The position numbers and the translations under genes are program-made. A model generated the notes under the pieces. It was not told where the DNA came from and made no database searches. It worked only from the letters and a program-made list of their open reading frames with translations. Below, in pieces: positions 1-5,323 of a stretch of DNA of 6,098 bases. The stretch's first letter is position 1; each line of letters begins with the position of its first letter. The DNA is from JBKJVQ01 sp046717125. Its GTDB lineage: Bacteria > Pseudomonadota > Alphaproteobacteria > Rhizobiales > Methyloligellaceae. The DNA lies in the NCBI GenBank assembly GCA_046717125.1, contig JBKJVQ010000029.1, positions 1 to 6,098 of the forward strand, read 5' to 3'.

Positions 1-114
1 TCGTATTCCTCAAAAGCTCCAGTCGCGTCTGATCAGTGAAGTCACACGCGCCGACATTGCGAAGTTGCATCTGCACATGCGAGAGGTGCCCTACGTCGCG
101 AATCGGACGCTGGC
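1..114 (+). repeat. Left arm of a 114-bp inverted repeat
   Basis: Bases 1-114 match the reverse complement of 353-466 without gaps, with 5 mismatches by my hand alignment (left positions 3, 11, 24, 60 and 73), about 96% identity. The arm encodes part of the integrase core-binding domain. It may extend left beyond the window. The inner end is sharp, at the shared GACGCTGGC (106-114). Confidence 0.9.
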
Positions 115-352
115 GCTTTTGTCCAAACTGTTCACATGGACCGAGGCGCACGGGCTCAGGCCGGATGGGCCAACCCGTGCCGCCATGTTGGCAAATATCG
201 CGAGCAGGGCCGCGAGCGGTTCCTTTCGGACTCAGAACTGGCGCGGCTAGGGGACGCGCTCCGCGAAGCGGAACAGGCATCACCCTTCGTGGTCGCGGCG
301 CTCCGTCTCCTGATCTTAACCGGCGCACGCCTGAACGAAATTCTCTCGCTCG
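1..352 (+). pseudogene. Tyrosine recombinase (integrase) fragment, frameshifted, both ends lost
   Basis: Reading from base 2, the plus strand encodes the SAM-like core-binding domain typical of phage/island integrases (LISEVTRADIAKLHLHMREV, then an ANRTLALLSKLFTWTEAHGLRPDG segment). At about base 169 the frame must shift by one base: the homologous text continues as NPCRHVGKYREQGRERFLSD in the next frame. Family members usually read RPDGSNPCRH without a break, so one base appears to be lost. The fragment reaches LTGARLNEILSL, which contains the first catalytic arginine of the family, and then stops at base 352, where an inverted copy of bases 1-114 begins. The catalytic His-x-x-Arg and Tyr region is absent. 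The N-terminus lies left of the window. I infer a dead remnant of an integrated element; the family assignment is confident, its parent element is unknown. Confidence 0.8.
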
Positions 353-466
353 GCCAGCGTCCGATTCGCGACGTAGGGCACCTCTCGCATGTGAAGATGC
401 AACTTCCCAATGTCGGCGCGTGTGACTTCACTGATCAGACGCTACTGGAGCTTTTCAGGAATATGA
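353..466 (-). repeat. Right arm of the 114-bp inverted repeat
   Basis: This is the reverse-complement partner of bases 1-114, separated from it by 238 bp (115-352) that hold the rest of the plus-strand integrase fragment. One of the five differences creates the TAG stop at 442-444 in the integrase reading frame of this copy. Beyond base 466 the minus-strand text still reads as integrase N-terminus, so the arm may be longer than the part visible here. Confidence 0.9.
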
Positions 467-642
467 AGCCGGGCGATGCGCCGATATGCAACGGCGGAGC
501 TCGGTTTCAGTTTGGCGTCGGCGTGTTCTTCAAGAACTTGTCGAGCGCCTGGCCTAGCGTGAGCGCACAGCACGATGCATTTTTTGCCCGTCTTGCTATC
601 CGGCAGACGCAGCGCTTGGCGCTCGAAATCCACATGCGACCA
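353..642 (-). pseudogene. Rearranged integrase remnant (catalytic piece followed by N-terminal piece)
   Basis: On the minus strand, bases 642 to about 550 encode WSHVDFERQALRLPDSKTGK, the beta-strand segment that normally follows the TGARLNEILSL motif and carries the family's catalytic lysine (SKTG). In the same frame the text then changes, near bases 530-550, to EEHADAKLKPSSAVAYRRIA..HIPEKLQ, which resembles the N-terminal core-binding start of the same integrase type. A TAG stop at 442-444 follows, where the plus-strand copy has TCG (Ser). Homologous text (RLISEVTRADIGKLHLHMRE) continues past that stop to base 353, where it is cut. The domain order is therefore scrambled, C-terminal piece before N-terminal piece, which suggests deletion between two integrase copies or repeated insertion. 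It cannot encode a working recombinase. The exact internal junction is uncertain. Confidence 0.65.
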
Positions 643-691
643 CTCGTCGACAAGCGCCCATCCTGCATGGAACTCCGCCGCACCATATGCG

Positions 692-720
692 CTTGAATGG
701 AGCGGCCAACATGCCGATAT
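692..720 (+). promoter_or_regulatory. Candidate RpoH (sigma-32)-type heat-shock promoter
   Basis: CTTGAA at 692-697 and CCGATAT at 714-720 are separated by 16 bp. This resembles the alphaproteobacterial heat-shock promoter pattern CTTGAA / CYTATNT with a similar spacer. It lies about 108 bp upstream of the small heat-shock gene, just outside the integrase debris (bases 643-691 show nothing recognisable). The position and gene product support it, but the -10 half is only a partial match and was picked by eye. Confidence 0.4.
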
Positions 721-827
721 GCGGCAAGAGGCGTGCAGCGCCGCATGGTGCGGGCTGCCAGTCGCCTCGACGGCGCCAATTCGGGCCGTCGCATAGTGTC
801 GCTAGTCGCTTTCCTGGAGGGCTGAAC
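719..827 (+). promoter_or_regulatory. Candidate ROSE-like RNA thermometer in the hsp20 leader
   Basis: The leader has consecutive hairpin-forming segments: ATGCGGC (719-725) with GCCGCAT (740-746), and CGACGGC (768-774) with GCCGTCG (785-791). It ends with TCGCT (806-810), directly before a segment holding the Shine-Dalgarno GGAGG (816-820). ROSE elements of rhizobial small heat-shock genes have several hairpins, and in the last one a conserved U(U/C)GCU stretch masks the Shine-Dalgarno with a G-G pair. Here UCGCU can face GGAGGG in that way, but the final stem is weak and relies on G-U pairs. If transcription starts from the promoter above (about base 727), the first hairpin would be truncated. 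The multi-hairpin layout is seen; thermosensing is inferred. Confidence 0.35.
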
Positions 828-1256
828 GTGACACGCCTGTCGCTCCTGAACAGTCCGCTGCTGCTCGGATTCGATGCCGTCGAGCGCGCTCTGGGTAAGG
901 CTGCGAAGACGTCCGGGGACGGCTATCCGCCCTACAATATCGAGCGCGTCCGGCCGGAAGAAAATGCGGGCGACACGATCCGGCTCACGCTCGCTGTCGC
1001 GGGATTTTCGCGCGAGGAGCTCGAAATCGTGATTGAGGAGAGTCAGTTGATCGTGCGTGGCAGGCAGGCCGAACAGCCCGGGCGCGTCTATCTGCATCGC
1101 GGCATCGCCGCCAGGCAGTTCAGCCGCGCATTCGTTCTGGCCGAAGGGGTCGAGGTCGCCCACGCCGGGTTGGCAAACGGCCTTCTCGCGATCGATTTGC
1201 GGATGCCCCCCGACGAGCGCGGCGCGCGCCGGATCGAGATCGGAGAACGAGTTTAG
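828..1256 (+). CDS. Small heat-shock protein, Hsp20 / alpha-crystallin family
   Basis: This encodes a 142-residue cytoplasmic holdase chaperone that would bind unfolding proteins during heat stress and keep them available for refolding by DnaK and ClpB. The start is GTG at 828, seven bases after GGAGG (816-820); the protein then opens TRLSLLNSPLLLGFDAVERA, the usual N-terminus of class A rhizobial Hsp20 proteins. The alpha-crystallin domain spans about residues 33-125, with YPPYNIE at the front, LTLAVAGFSREELEI, the conserved YLHRGIAARQFSRAFVLAEG stretch at 88-107, and LANGLLAIDL near its end. IEI at 136-138 is the C-terminal I-x-I motif that bridges dimers in the oligomer. The length is normal. 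It is followed after 72 bp by a DUF1150 gene, its common partner in this order. Regulation is probably by RpoH and an RNA thermometer (see leader). Confidence 0.95.
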   Translation: MTRLSLLNSPLLLGFDAVERALGKAAKTSGDGYPPYNIERVRPEENAGDTIRLTLAVAGFSREELEIVIEESQLIVRGRQAEQPGRVYLHRGIAARQFSRAFVLAEGVEVAHAGLANGLLAIDLRMPPDERGARRIEIGERV

Positions 1257-1328
1257 CAGACGGGCGCGGCTCATGCCGCGAGTTCGGATCAGCGCCGCCG
1301 ATAAAGGCATGGCGGCAGGGAGTTGGAA

Positions 1329-1595
1329 ATGACGGAAACGGAAAAATTCAAAGCCGAGGGCGTGATGACGAATGTCGAGTTCGCCAGTCTTGGCGATGGG
1401 CAGGTCGCCTATATCCGTCAGATGGACGGCGCGGAAGCCATGCGGCTGTTTCCCGCGCTGTCGGGAATGCCTGACGGGATCAATTTCTTCGCGCTGCTCG
1501 GCGCCGACGGAACGCCGCTGGCGATCACCGACAGCCGCGGCGCAGCGATCGCCAACGCGATTGAGAACGATCTGGAACCCGTCAGCGTGCATTGA
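1329..1595 (+). CDS. DUF1150 family protein (small, uncharacterised)
   Basis: This is an 88-residue protein of the DUF1150 family, found widely in alphaproteobacteria and often next to Hsp20 genes. Its biochemical role is not established. Recognisable features are FASLGDGQVAYIRQM (residues 18-32), FPALSGMPDGINFFALLGADGTPL (41-64) and the family's terminal signature ITDSRGAAIANAIENDLEPVSVH (66-88). There is no signal peptide or membrane segment. I chose ATG 1329, which has a purine-rich Shine-Dalgarno (GGGAG, 1318-1322) six bases upstream; TTG 1323 is in frame but would overlap that site. ATG 1365 (residue 13) is a possible later start. A GCCGCC/GGCGGC hairpin (1294-1299 / 1311-1316) sits just before the ribosome-binding site and could affect translation. 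Co-transcription with hsp20 is likely, and a terminator follows. Confidence 0.9.
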   Translation: MTETEKFKAEGVMTNVEFASLGDGQVAYIRQMDGAEAMRLFPALSGMPDGINFFALLGADGTPLAITDSRGAAIANAIENDLEPVSVH

Positions 1596-1624
1596 GCAAC
1601 GGACGCTGCTAACGGACGAAACGA

Positions 1625-1656
1625 CCCCTCCGCCCAGGCGAAGGGGCGTTTTATTT
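1625..1656. terminator. Bidirectional intrinsic terminator between DUF1150 and ptsN
   Basis: CCCCT (1625-1629) pairs with AGGGG (1642-1646) and CGCC (1631-1634) with GGCG (1637-1640), leaving one C/A mismatch. On the plus strand the stem is followed by CGTTTTATTT, a good T-tract for ending the hsp20-DUF1150 transcript. On the minus strand the stem is followed by CGTTTCG, a weaker tract, which could end the ptsN transcript. It lies in the 72-bp gap between the convergent genes. Confidence 0.8.
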
Positions 1657-1667
1657 GGCTTCCAGAT

Positions 1668-2132
1668 TCAGGCGGCGTGGGAGGCTGCGCCTTCCGTCAG
1701 CACCGAATACAGCGCGGCTGCGTCGGTCGAGCCGCGCAGCTTTTCCAGCGCATGCGGTTCCCGCAAGAGGCGCGAAATCCGCGCCAGCGCCTTGAGATGG
1801 TCAGCACCCGCCGTTTCCGGTGCAAGCAGCAGAAAAATCAGGTCGACGGGCTCGCCATCGACCGATTCGAAATTGATCGGCTCGGCCAGCCTGGCGAATA
1901 CGCCGACAATCTGGCTGAGACCTCCTAGTTTCCCGTGCGGGATCGCAATGCCGTGACCGATCCCGGTTGAACCGAGACGCTCGCGCTGCAGGAGCGTGTC
2001 GAAAACAGCACGCTCATCGAGATCCGTCAGACGGGCCGCATGGCTCGCGACCTCCTGCAGAACCTGCTTCTTACTTTTTGCCCGCAGCATCGGAACGACG
2101 CCTTCAGGGCTGATCAGATCGCCTAGGTCCAT
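1668..2132 (-). CDS. ptsN: PTS IIA-like nitrogen-regulatory protein PtsN (EIIA-Ntr)
   Basis: This encodes the cytoplasmic phosphoacceptor of the nitrogen phosphotransferase system. It takes phosphate from NPr (PtsO) and regulates targets such as potassium transport and carbon/nitrogen balance rather than moving sugar. The 154-residue product is a single PTS EIIA type-2 domain. GIAIPHGK carries the phosphorylated His at residue 66, and LLQRERLGSTGIGHGIAIPH, FESVDGEPVDLIFLLLAP and ADHLKALARISRLLR are family signatures. I start at ATG 2132 because MDLGDLISPEGV is the usual family N-terminus; a modest AGG lies 5 bases upstream. The frame stays open upstream, and ATG 2228 has a much better Shine-Dalgarno (AGGGGGA, 2234-2240, spacing 5). 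That start would add 32 residues without recognisable homology, so the true start is open. The gene lies downstream of rpoN but is separated by an unusually long gap. Confidence 0.92.
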   Translation of the reverse strand: MDLGDLISPEGVVPMLRAKSKKQVLQEVASHAARLTDLDERAVFDTLLQRERLGSTGIGHGIAIPHGKLGGLSQIVGVFARLAEPINFESVDGEPVDLIFLLLAPETAGADHLKALARISRLLREPHALEKLRGSTDAAALYSVLTEGAASHAA

Positions 2133-2503
2133 GGCTACCTGCGCTTGCCTCTTCTGCATGAGAGAAAATTGCCGATTCGCAGTCGCGGCGCGATGACCTG
2201 TCGGCCACACCACCGAAATCATCGCCATCGAGGTCCCCCTAGAACGAATAACCCGACCGACTTGTTGCAACCGGATAGGTCAGCACGCTGAGTGTCCGTG
2301 CATATGCATTCTTGCGGCCGCTTCCATTCCGGAAGTCCGGTTATGCGGAATATCCATCTCTGGAACGCCGGCCGCGCTGCTAATCCCTTTGTCGCGGCTG
2401 GATCGAAGGTCCCCATCCCCCATCACGCCGGGACGCTAATCCCGCGTGACGGGCAAGTCAACGCAAACTGGACACAGTTCCGCCTTCGTTCGCGGAGCGC
2501 CAA
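2133..2503. other. 370-bp gap between rpoN and ptsN with no recognisable gene (hpf missing)
   Basis: In most Hyphomicrobiales this spot holds hpf/raiA, a ribosome hibernation factor of roughly 190-200 residues. I find no Hpf-like text in any frame, and the gap is too short for the usual gene. It contains the possible upstream extension of ptsN (2133-2228) and its strong Shine-Dalgarno (2234-2240). A weak minus-strand promoter candidate is TTGACT (2461-2456), a 17-bp spacer, then TAGCGT (2438-2433), which could serve ptsN. Two copies of GGGATTAGC (minus strand, 2443-2435 and 2387-2379) lie 56 bp apart, of unknown meaning. Confidence 0.6.
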
Positions 2504-4090
2504 TCACTCAGCGCCGCGGCCCAGAGCCAGGACACCGCGTTTCTCGCGCCGGCGCTGCACGGAGGACGGGATGCGCATCCCTTCCCGATATTTTGCGACC
2601 GTCCGCCGAGCAATATCGACACCGTCGCCGCGCAGGCGCGAAACGATCTGGTCGTCCGACAGGATCGAGTCTGAGCGCTCCGCGTCGATCAGCTGCTTGA
2701 TCCGATGGCGCACGGCTTCCGAGGAGTGGGCTTCGCCGTCTTCGGACGACGCGATCGACGAGGTGAAGAAATATTTCAGTTCGAAGATGCCGCGCGGCGT
2801 CGCCATATATTTGTTGGACGTCACGCGGCTCACGGTCGATTCGTGCATGCCGATCGCTTCCGCCACCGTCTTCAGCACGAGCGGCTTGAGATGCTGCACC
2901 CCATAGGCGAGGAAAGCGTCCTGCCGGCGCACGATCTCCTCGGCGACCTTCAGGATTGTGCGGGCGCGCTGATCGAGGCTTTTCACCAGCCAGTTCGCGG
3001 TTTGCAGGCAATCGGCGAGATAGGACTTGTCGTCCTTGCTCACCGTGCCCCGCGCGACTGTCGCATAGTAGGTCTGGTTTACCAGCACACGCGGCAGGCT
3101 CTCCGAATTGAGTTCGACCAGCCAGCTTCCGTCGGGCCTTGCCAGGACCGCGACATCCGGCACGATCGGCTGGACCGTGATTCGCCCGAAGCGAAGACCC
3201 GGCTTCGGATCGAGTTCTCGAATTTCGGCGATCATGTCGGCCAGATCCTCGGCATCGACACGGCAGATGCGGCGAAGGCCGGCAGCGTCATGCGCCGCAA
3301 GCATCGGCAAATGATCGAGCAGCGCCTCCATGGCGGGGTCGCAGCGGTCCTTTTCACGCAGCTGCAGCCGCAGGCATTCGGCGATGTCGCGGGCGAACAC
3401 GCCGCACGGATCGAATCCCTGAAGGATGCGTAAGGTCTCCTCGATCAGCGCCATGGGCGCGCCGAGACGCGTGGCAAGCTCATGGAGATCGCCGCGCAGA
3501 TAGCCGGCTTCGTCGACAAGATCGATCAGATGTCGGCCGATCAGCCGCCGGGCGGGATCGCGCATGCCGAGATTGAGCTGCTCGATCAGATGATCCTGCA
3601 GCCCTTTTTCCTCGACCAGAATCGACTCGAGATTGCCGCCTTCCTCGCTCGCGGGCCCGGTGCGCATGGAGGCCCAGCCCGGGTCCTGTCCCGGCTGCGG
3701 GCCGCGATCCTCCGTATCCTGAAAGACATTGCCGAGATCGGCGTCGAGCGCTTCCTCGCGGCGCGGCGCGGCGTCACGGCCAAGATCGAGCCAATCGTCG
3801 TCGGTGTGCGCGCGGTCGGAATCTTGCTCGCGCGCGCCGTCGTCGGTGTGCGCGCCGTCGGCATCTTGTTCACGCGCGCCGTCGTCGGCCGCCGGCGCGT
3901 CGGACTGAAGCGATTCGCCCGGTTCATCCGATTCGTTCCGTTCGAGCAAAGGATTGCGTTCCAGTTCGCCATCGACATAAGCGGAAAGGTCCAGCGCCGA
4001 AAGCTGCAGCAGCTTGATGGCCTGCTGCAATTGCGGCGTCATCACAAGGCTTTGGCCCTGTCGCAGCTCGAGCCTTTGTGAGATCGCCAT
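2504..4090 (-). CDS. rpoN: RNA polymerase sigma-54 factor RpoN
   Basis: RpoN is the alternative sigma factor that directs RNA polymerase to -24/-12 promoters, opened only by AAA+ activators such as NtrC or NifA. The 528-residue product has region I at about 1-50 (QRLELRQGQSLVMTPQLQQA, LLQLSALDLSAYV, ELERNPLLE), which contacts activators. An acidic, poorly conserved region II spans about 51-150, followed by the core-binding domain at about 155-330. The helix-turn-helix is near 408-434 (VAEAIGMHESTVSRVTSNKYM), and the RpoN box ARRTVAKYRE at 494-503 reads the -24 element. I chose ATG 4090 because MAISQRLELRQGQSLVMTPQ is the family start; the 36 in-frame codons upstream have no homology. Region II carries a 14-residue tandem duplication (see repeat), making the protein slightly long for the family. 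No inactivating change is seen. Confidence 0.97.
   Translation of the reverse strand: MAISQRLELRQGQSLVMTPQLQQAIKLLQLSALDLSAYVDGELERNPLLERNESDEPGESLQSDAPAADDGAREQDADGAHTDDGAREQDSDRAHTDDDWLDLGRDAAPRREEALDADLGNVFQDTEDRGPQPGQDPGWASMRTGPASEEGGNLESILVEEKGLQDHLIEQLNLGMRDPARRLIGRHLIDLVDEAGYLRGDLHELATRLGAPMALIEETLRILQGFDPCGVFARDIAECLRLQLREKDRCDPAMEALLDHLPMLAAHDAAGLRRICRVDAEDLADMIAEIRELDPKPGLRFGRITVQPIVPDVAVLARPDGSWLVELNSESLPRVLVNQTYYATVARGTVSKDDKSYLADCLQTANWLVKSLDQRARTILKVAEEIVRRQDAFLAYGVQHLKPLVLKTVAEAIGMHESTVSRVTSNKYMATPRGIFELKYFFTSSIASSEDGEAHSSEAVRHRIKQLIDAERSDSILSDDQIVSRLRGDGVDIARRTVAKYREGMRIPSSVQRRREKRGVLALGRGAE
3796..3888 (-). repeat. 42-bp tandem duplication inside rpoN region II
   Basis: Two 42-bp units, 3796-3837 and 3838-3879, differ at four positions by hand alignment and are followed by the first 9 bp of a third copy (3880-3888). 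In the protein this gives DGAREQDADGAHTD followed by DGAREQDSDRAHTD, at about residues 70-97. The length is a multiple of three, so the frame is kept. The repeat enlarges the acidic linker of sigma-54, a region known to tolerate length variation. Confidence 0.9.
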
Positions 4091-4159
4091 CGCGCGTCGC
4101 CGCCTCTGGATCACGCAAGCTTCGGATGCAATCGATCCGGAGTCATGACGCGATCGGAT

Positions 4160-4187
4160 TCTATAGTTCGCGCATGACGAGTTCGAA
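4160..4187 (-). promoter_or_regulatory. Weak candidate promoter for rpoN
   Basis: On the minus strand, TTCGAA (4187-4182) and TATAGA (4165-4160) are 16 bp apart, about 70 bp upstream of the rpoN start. The -10-like half is the only AT-rich spot in this leader. The -35-like half is poor and lies at the edge of the repeat-derived sequence. rpoN may instead be mainly read through from lptB. Confidence 0.25.
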
Positions 4188-4230
4188 AACCGCTTCACAC
4201 CGGATCAGGCCCGGGCGGGCGTTTTCCGCA

Positions 4231-4288
4231 TGCTCTAGAGCATCCCGAAAAGTGAGCACCTCTTGTTAAAGTGGGTCGCGCTCTAGAG
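4231..4288. repeat. Palindromic intergenic repeat element between lptB and rpoN
   Basis: The element is bounded by CTCTAGAG at 4233-4240 (inside the 14-bp palindrome ATGCTCTAGAGCAT, 4230-4243) and by CTCTAGAG at 4281-4288. Between them is the core GCATCCCGAAAAGTGAGCAC (4240-4259). Similar CTCTAGAG/GAAAAGTG modules are dispersed between genes in many Hyphomicrobiales genomes. The flank at 4182-4230, with GAAAACCGCTTCACAC (4185-4200), also looks like a piece of such a family, so the mosaic may be larger. The right palindrome contains the TAG stop codon of lptB (4283-4285). Confidence 0.7.
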
Positions 4289-5122
4289 GCTGAACTGATC
4301 GCCCAGATAGACTCGGCGAACTTCCTCATTGGCGACGATCTCGGCAGGACGCCCTTCGGTCAAGACCGTACCGTCATGAATGATGTACGCGCGGTCGATC
4401 AGTTCGAGGGTTTCGCGCACATTGTGGTCGGTGATGAGCACGCCGATGCCGCGCTGGGTGAGGTGTCGCACCAGCACGCGAATGTCGGAGATGGCGATCG
4501 GATCGATGCCCGCGAACGGCTCGTCGAGCAGCATGAAGTTGGGCCGCGAGGCGAGCGCGCGCGCGATTTCGACACGGCGCCGCTCACCGCCCGACAGCGC
4601 AATCGCGGGCGATTGGCGCAGCCGCGAGATGTTGAACTCGTCGAGCAGCGAATCGATCTGGTGTTCCCTCTCGGCCTTGTCCGGCTCGACCAGCTCCAGC
4701 ACGGCGCGGATATTGTCTTCGACCGTCATGCCACGGAAGATCGAGGCCTCCTGGGGCAGATAACCGATGCCGAGCCGTGCGCGCCGGTACATGGGCAGCG
4801 GCGTGACGTCCCGGCCATCGAGCATGATGCGGCCCTGATCGGCCTGGACGAGCCCGGTGATCATGTAGAAGACGGTGGTTTTTCCCGCGCCGTTCGGGCC
4901 AAGCAGCCCCACAGCTTCGCCCTGGCGCAGCGAGAGGCTGACGCCGCGCACCACGGGGCGCTTCTTGTAGGACTTCATGATGCCGTGGGCGGACAGCAGC
5001 CCCTTGCCCGCGACTTCCCGGGGCAGCTCGGCGCGCGTGGGCGCCGAAAGCTCCAGAACGTCCTCAAGCGCGTTCGCCTCGATCCCGCGACGGCGTCCGG
5101 GGAATGACAGCAGTTTGCCCAC
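4283..5122 (-). CDS. lptB: LPS export ABC transporter ATP-binding protein LptB
   Basis: LptB is the cytoplasmic ATPase of the LptB2FG transporter, which extracts lipopolysaccharide from the inner membrane and pushes it across the Lpt bridge. The 279-residue product shows Walker A GPNGAGKT (75-82), Q-loop YLPQE (121-125), signature LSGGERRRVEIARAL (176-190), Walker B FMLLDEP (196-202) and the switch His in TDHN (231-234). VTPLPMYRRARLGIGYLPQE and the terminal VYLGDQFSL are typical of LptB. The start is GTG 5122, the only reasonable start before the domain; no clear Shine-Dalgarno precedes it. It gives an extension of about 42 residues before the ABC domain, a feature I recall from other alphaproteobacterial LptB proteins. 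It lies downstream of lptA, separated by 201 bp that include a repeat element, and its stop codon is inside another repeat. Function is confident; the exact start is less so. Confidence 0.96.
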   Translation of the reverse strand: MGKLLSFPGRRRGIEANALEDVLELSAPTRAELPREVAGKGLLSAHGIMKSYKKRPVVRGVSLSLRQGEAVGLLGPNGAGKTTVFYMITGLVQADQGRIMLDGRDVTPLPMYRRARLGIGYLPQEASIFRGMTVEDNIRAVLELVEPDKAEREHQIDSLLDEFNISRLRQSPAIALSGGERRRVEIARALASRPNFMLLDEPFAGIDPIAISDIRVLVRHLTQRGIGVLITDHNVRETLELIDRAYIIHDGTVLTEGRPAEIVANEEVRRVYLGDQFSL

Positions 5123-5220
5123 CTTTCGTCGCCCGCCTTGTTCGAGCGTTCATCCGCGCCCGGTCGCTTGGCCGGAGCTTTCGGAGGAATGCATGTCGCG
5201 ACGGTGTCCCGCCTGTCGCA

Positions 5221-5322
5221 CTCTAGAGCGCAATCCACACTATTTGAATCTGGATTGCGCTCTAGTTATTTGACTAGCATCATCTTTTCAGAAAACCGGT
5301 CGTCCACTTTTCCGGATGATGC
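5221..5322. repeat. Composite palindromic repeat element between lptA and lptB
   Basis: There are two modules. The first is a long hairpin: CTAGAGCGCAATCCA (5223-5237) pairs perfectly over 15 bp with TGGATTGCGCTCTAG (5251-5265) around a 13-nt loop. The second is bounded by GCATCATC (5277-5284) and GATGATGC (5315-5322), enclosing GAAAACCGG and CCACTTTTCC. On the minus strand its start resembles the core of the element at 4231-4288. No T-tract follows, so it looks like a dispersed repeat rather than a classical terminator. The remaining gap, 5123-5220, shows no gene. Confidence 0.75.
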
Positions 5323-5323
5323 A

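Noticed and set aside
36..431. Two similar opposing open frames beginning MKSHAPTL, one on each strand
   Set aside because: Their resemblance is explained by the 114-bp inverted repeat; both are out of frame with the integrase reading and have no independent support.
507..1592. A 361-codon open frame on the minus strand across hsp20 and DUF1150
   Set aside because: It lies antisense to two clearly conserved genes, its translation is rich in Arg/Pro/Ala without any domain I recognise, and high-GC DNA gives long antisense frames by chance.
2292..2906. Plus-strand frame covering the rpoN-ptsN gap, considered as a gene replacing hpf
   Set aside because: Most of its length is antisense to the rpoN C-terminus, and the part over the gap has no recognisable motif or ribosome-binding site.
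2705..4081. Long plus-strand open frames (2705-3433 and 3482-4081) opposite rpoN
   Set aside because: They are fully antisense to rpoN, show no recognisable motif, and have no plausible start signals.
4271..5107. A 278-codon plus-strand open frame opposite lptB
   Set aside because: It mirrors a highly conserved ABC ATPase; the translation (many Asp, Arg, His, Gln) is the usual shadow of codon bias on the other strand.
5223..5265. The 15-bp stem hairpin as an intrinsic terminator for lptA
   Set aside because: Neither strand has a T-tract directly after the stem, and the CTAGAG ends match the dispersed repeat family better.
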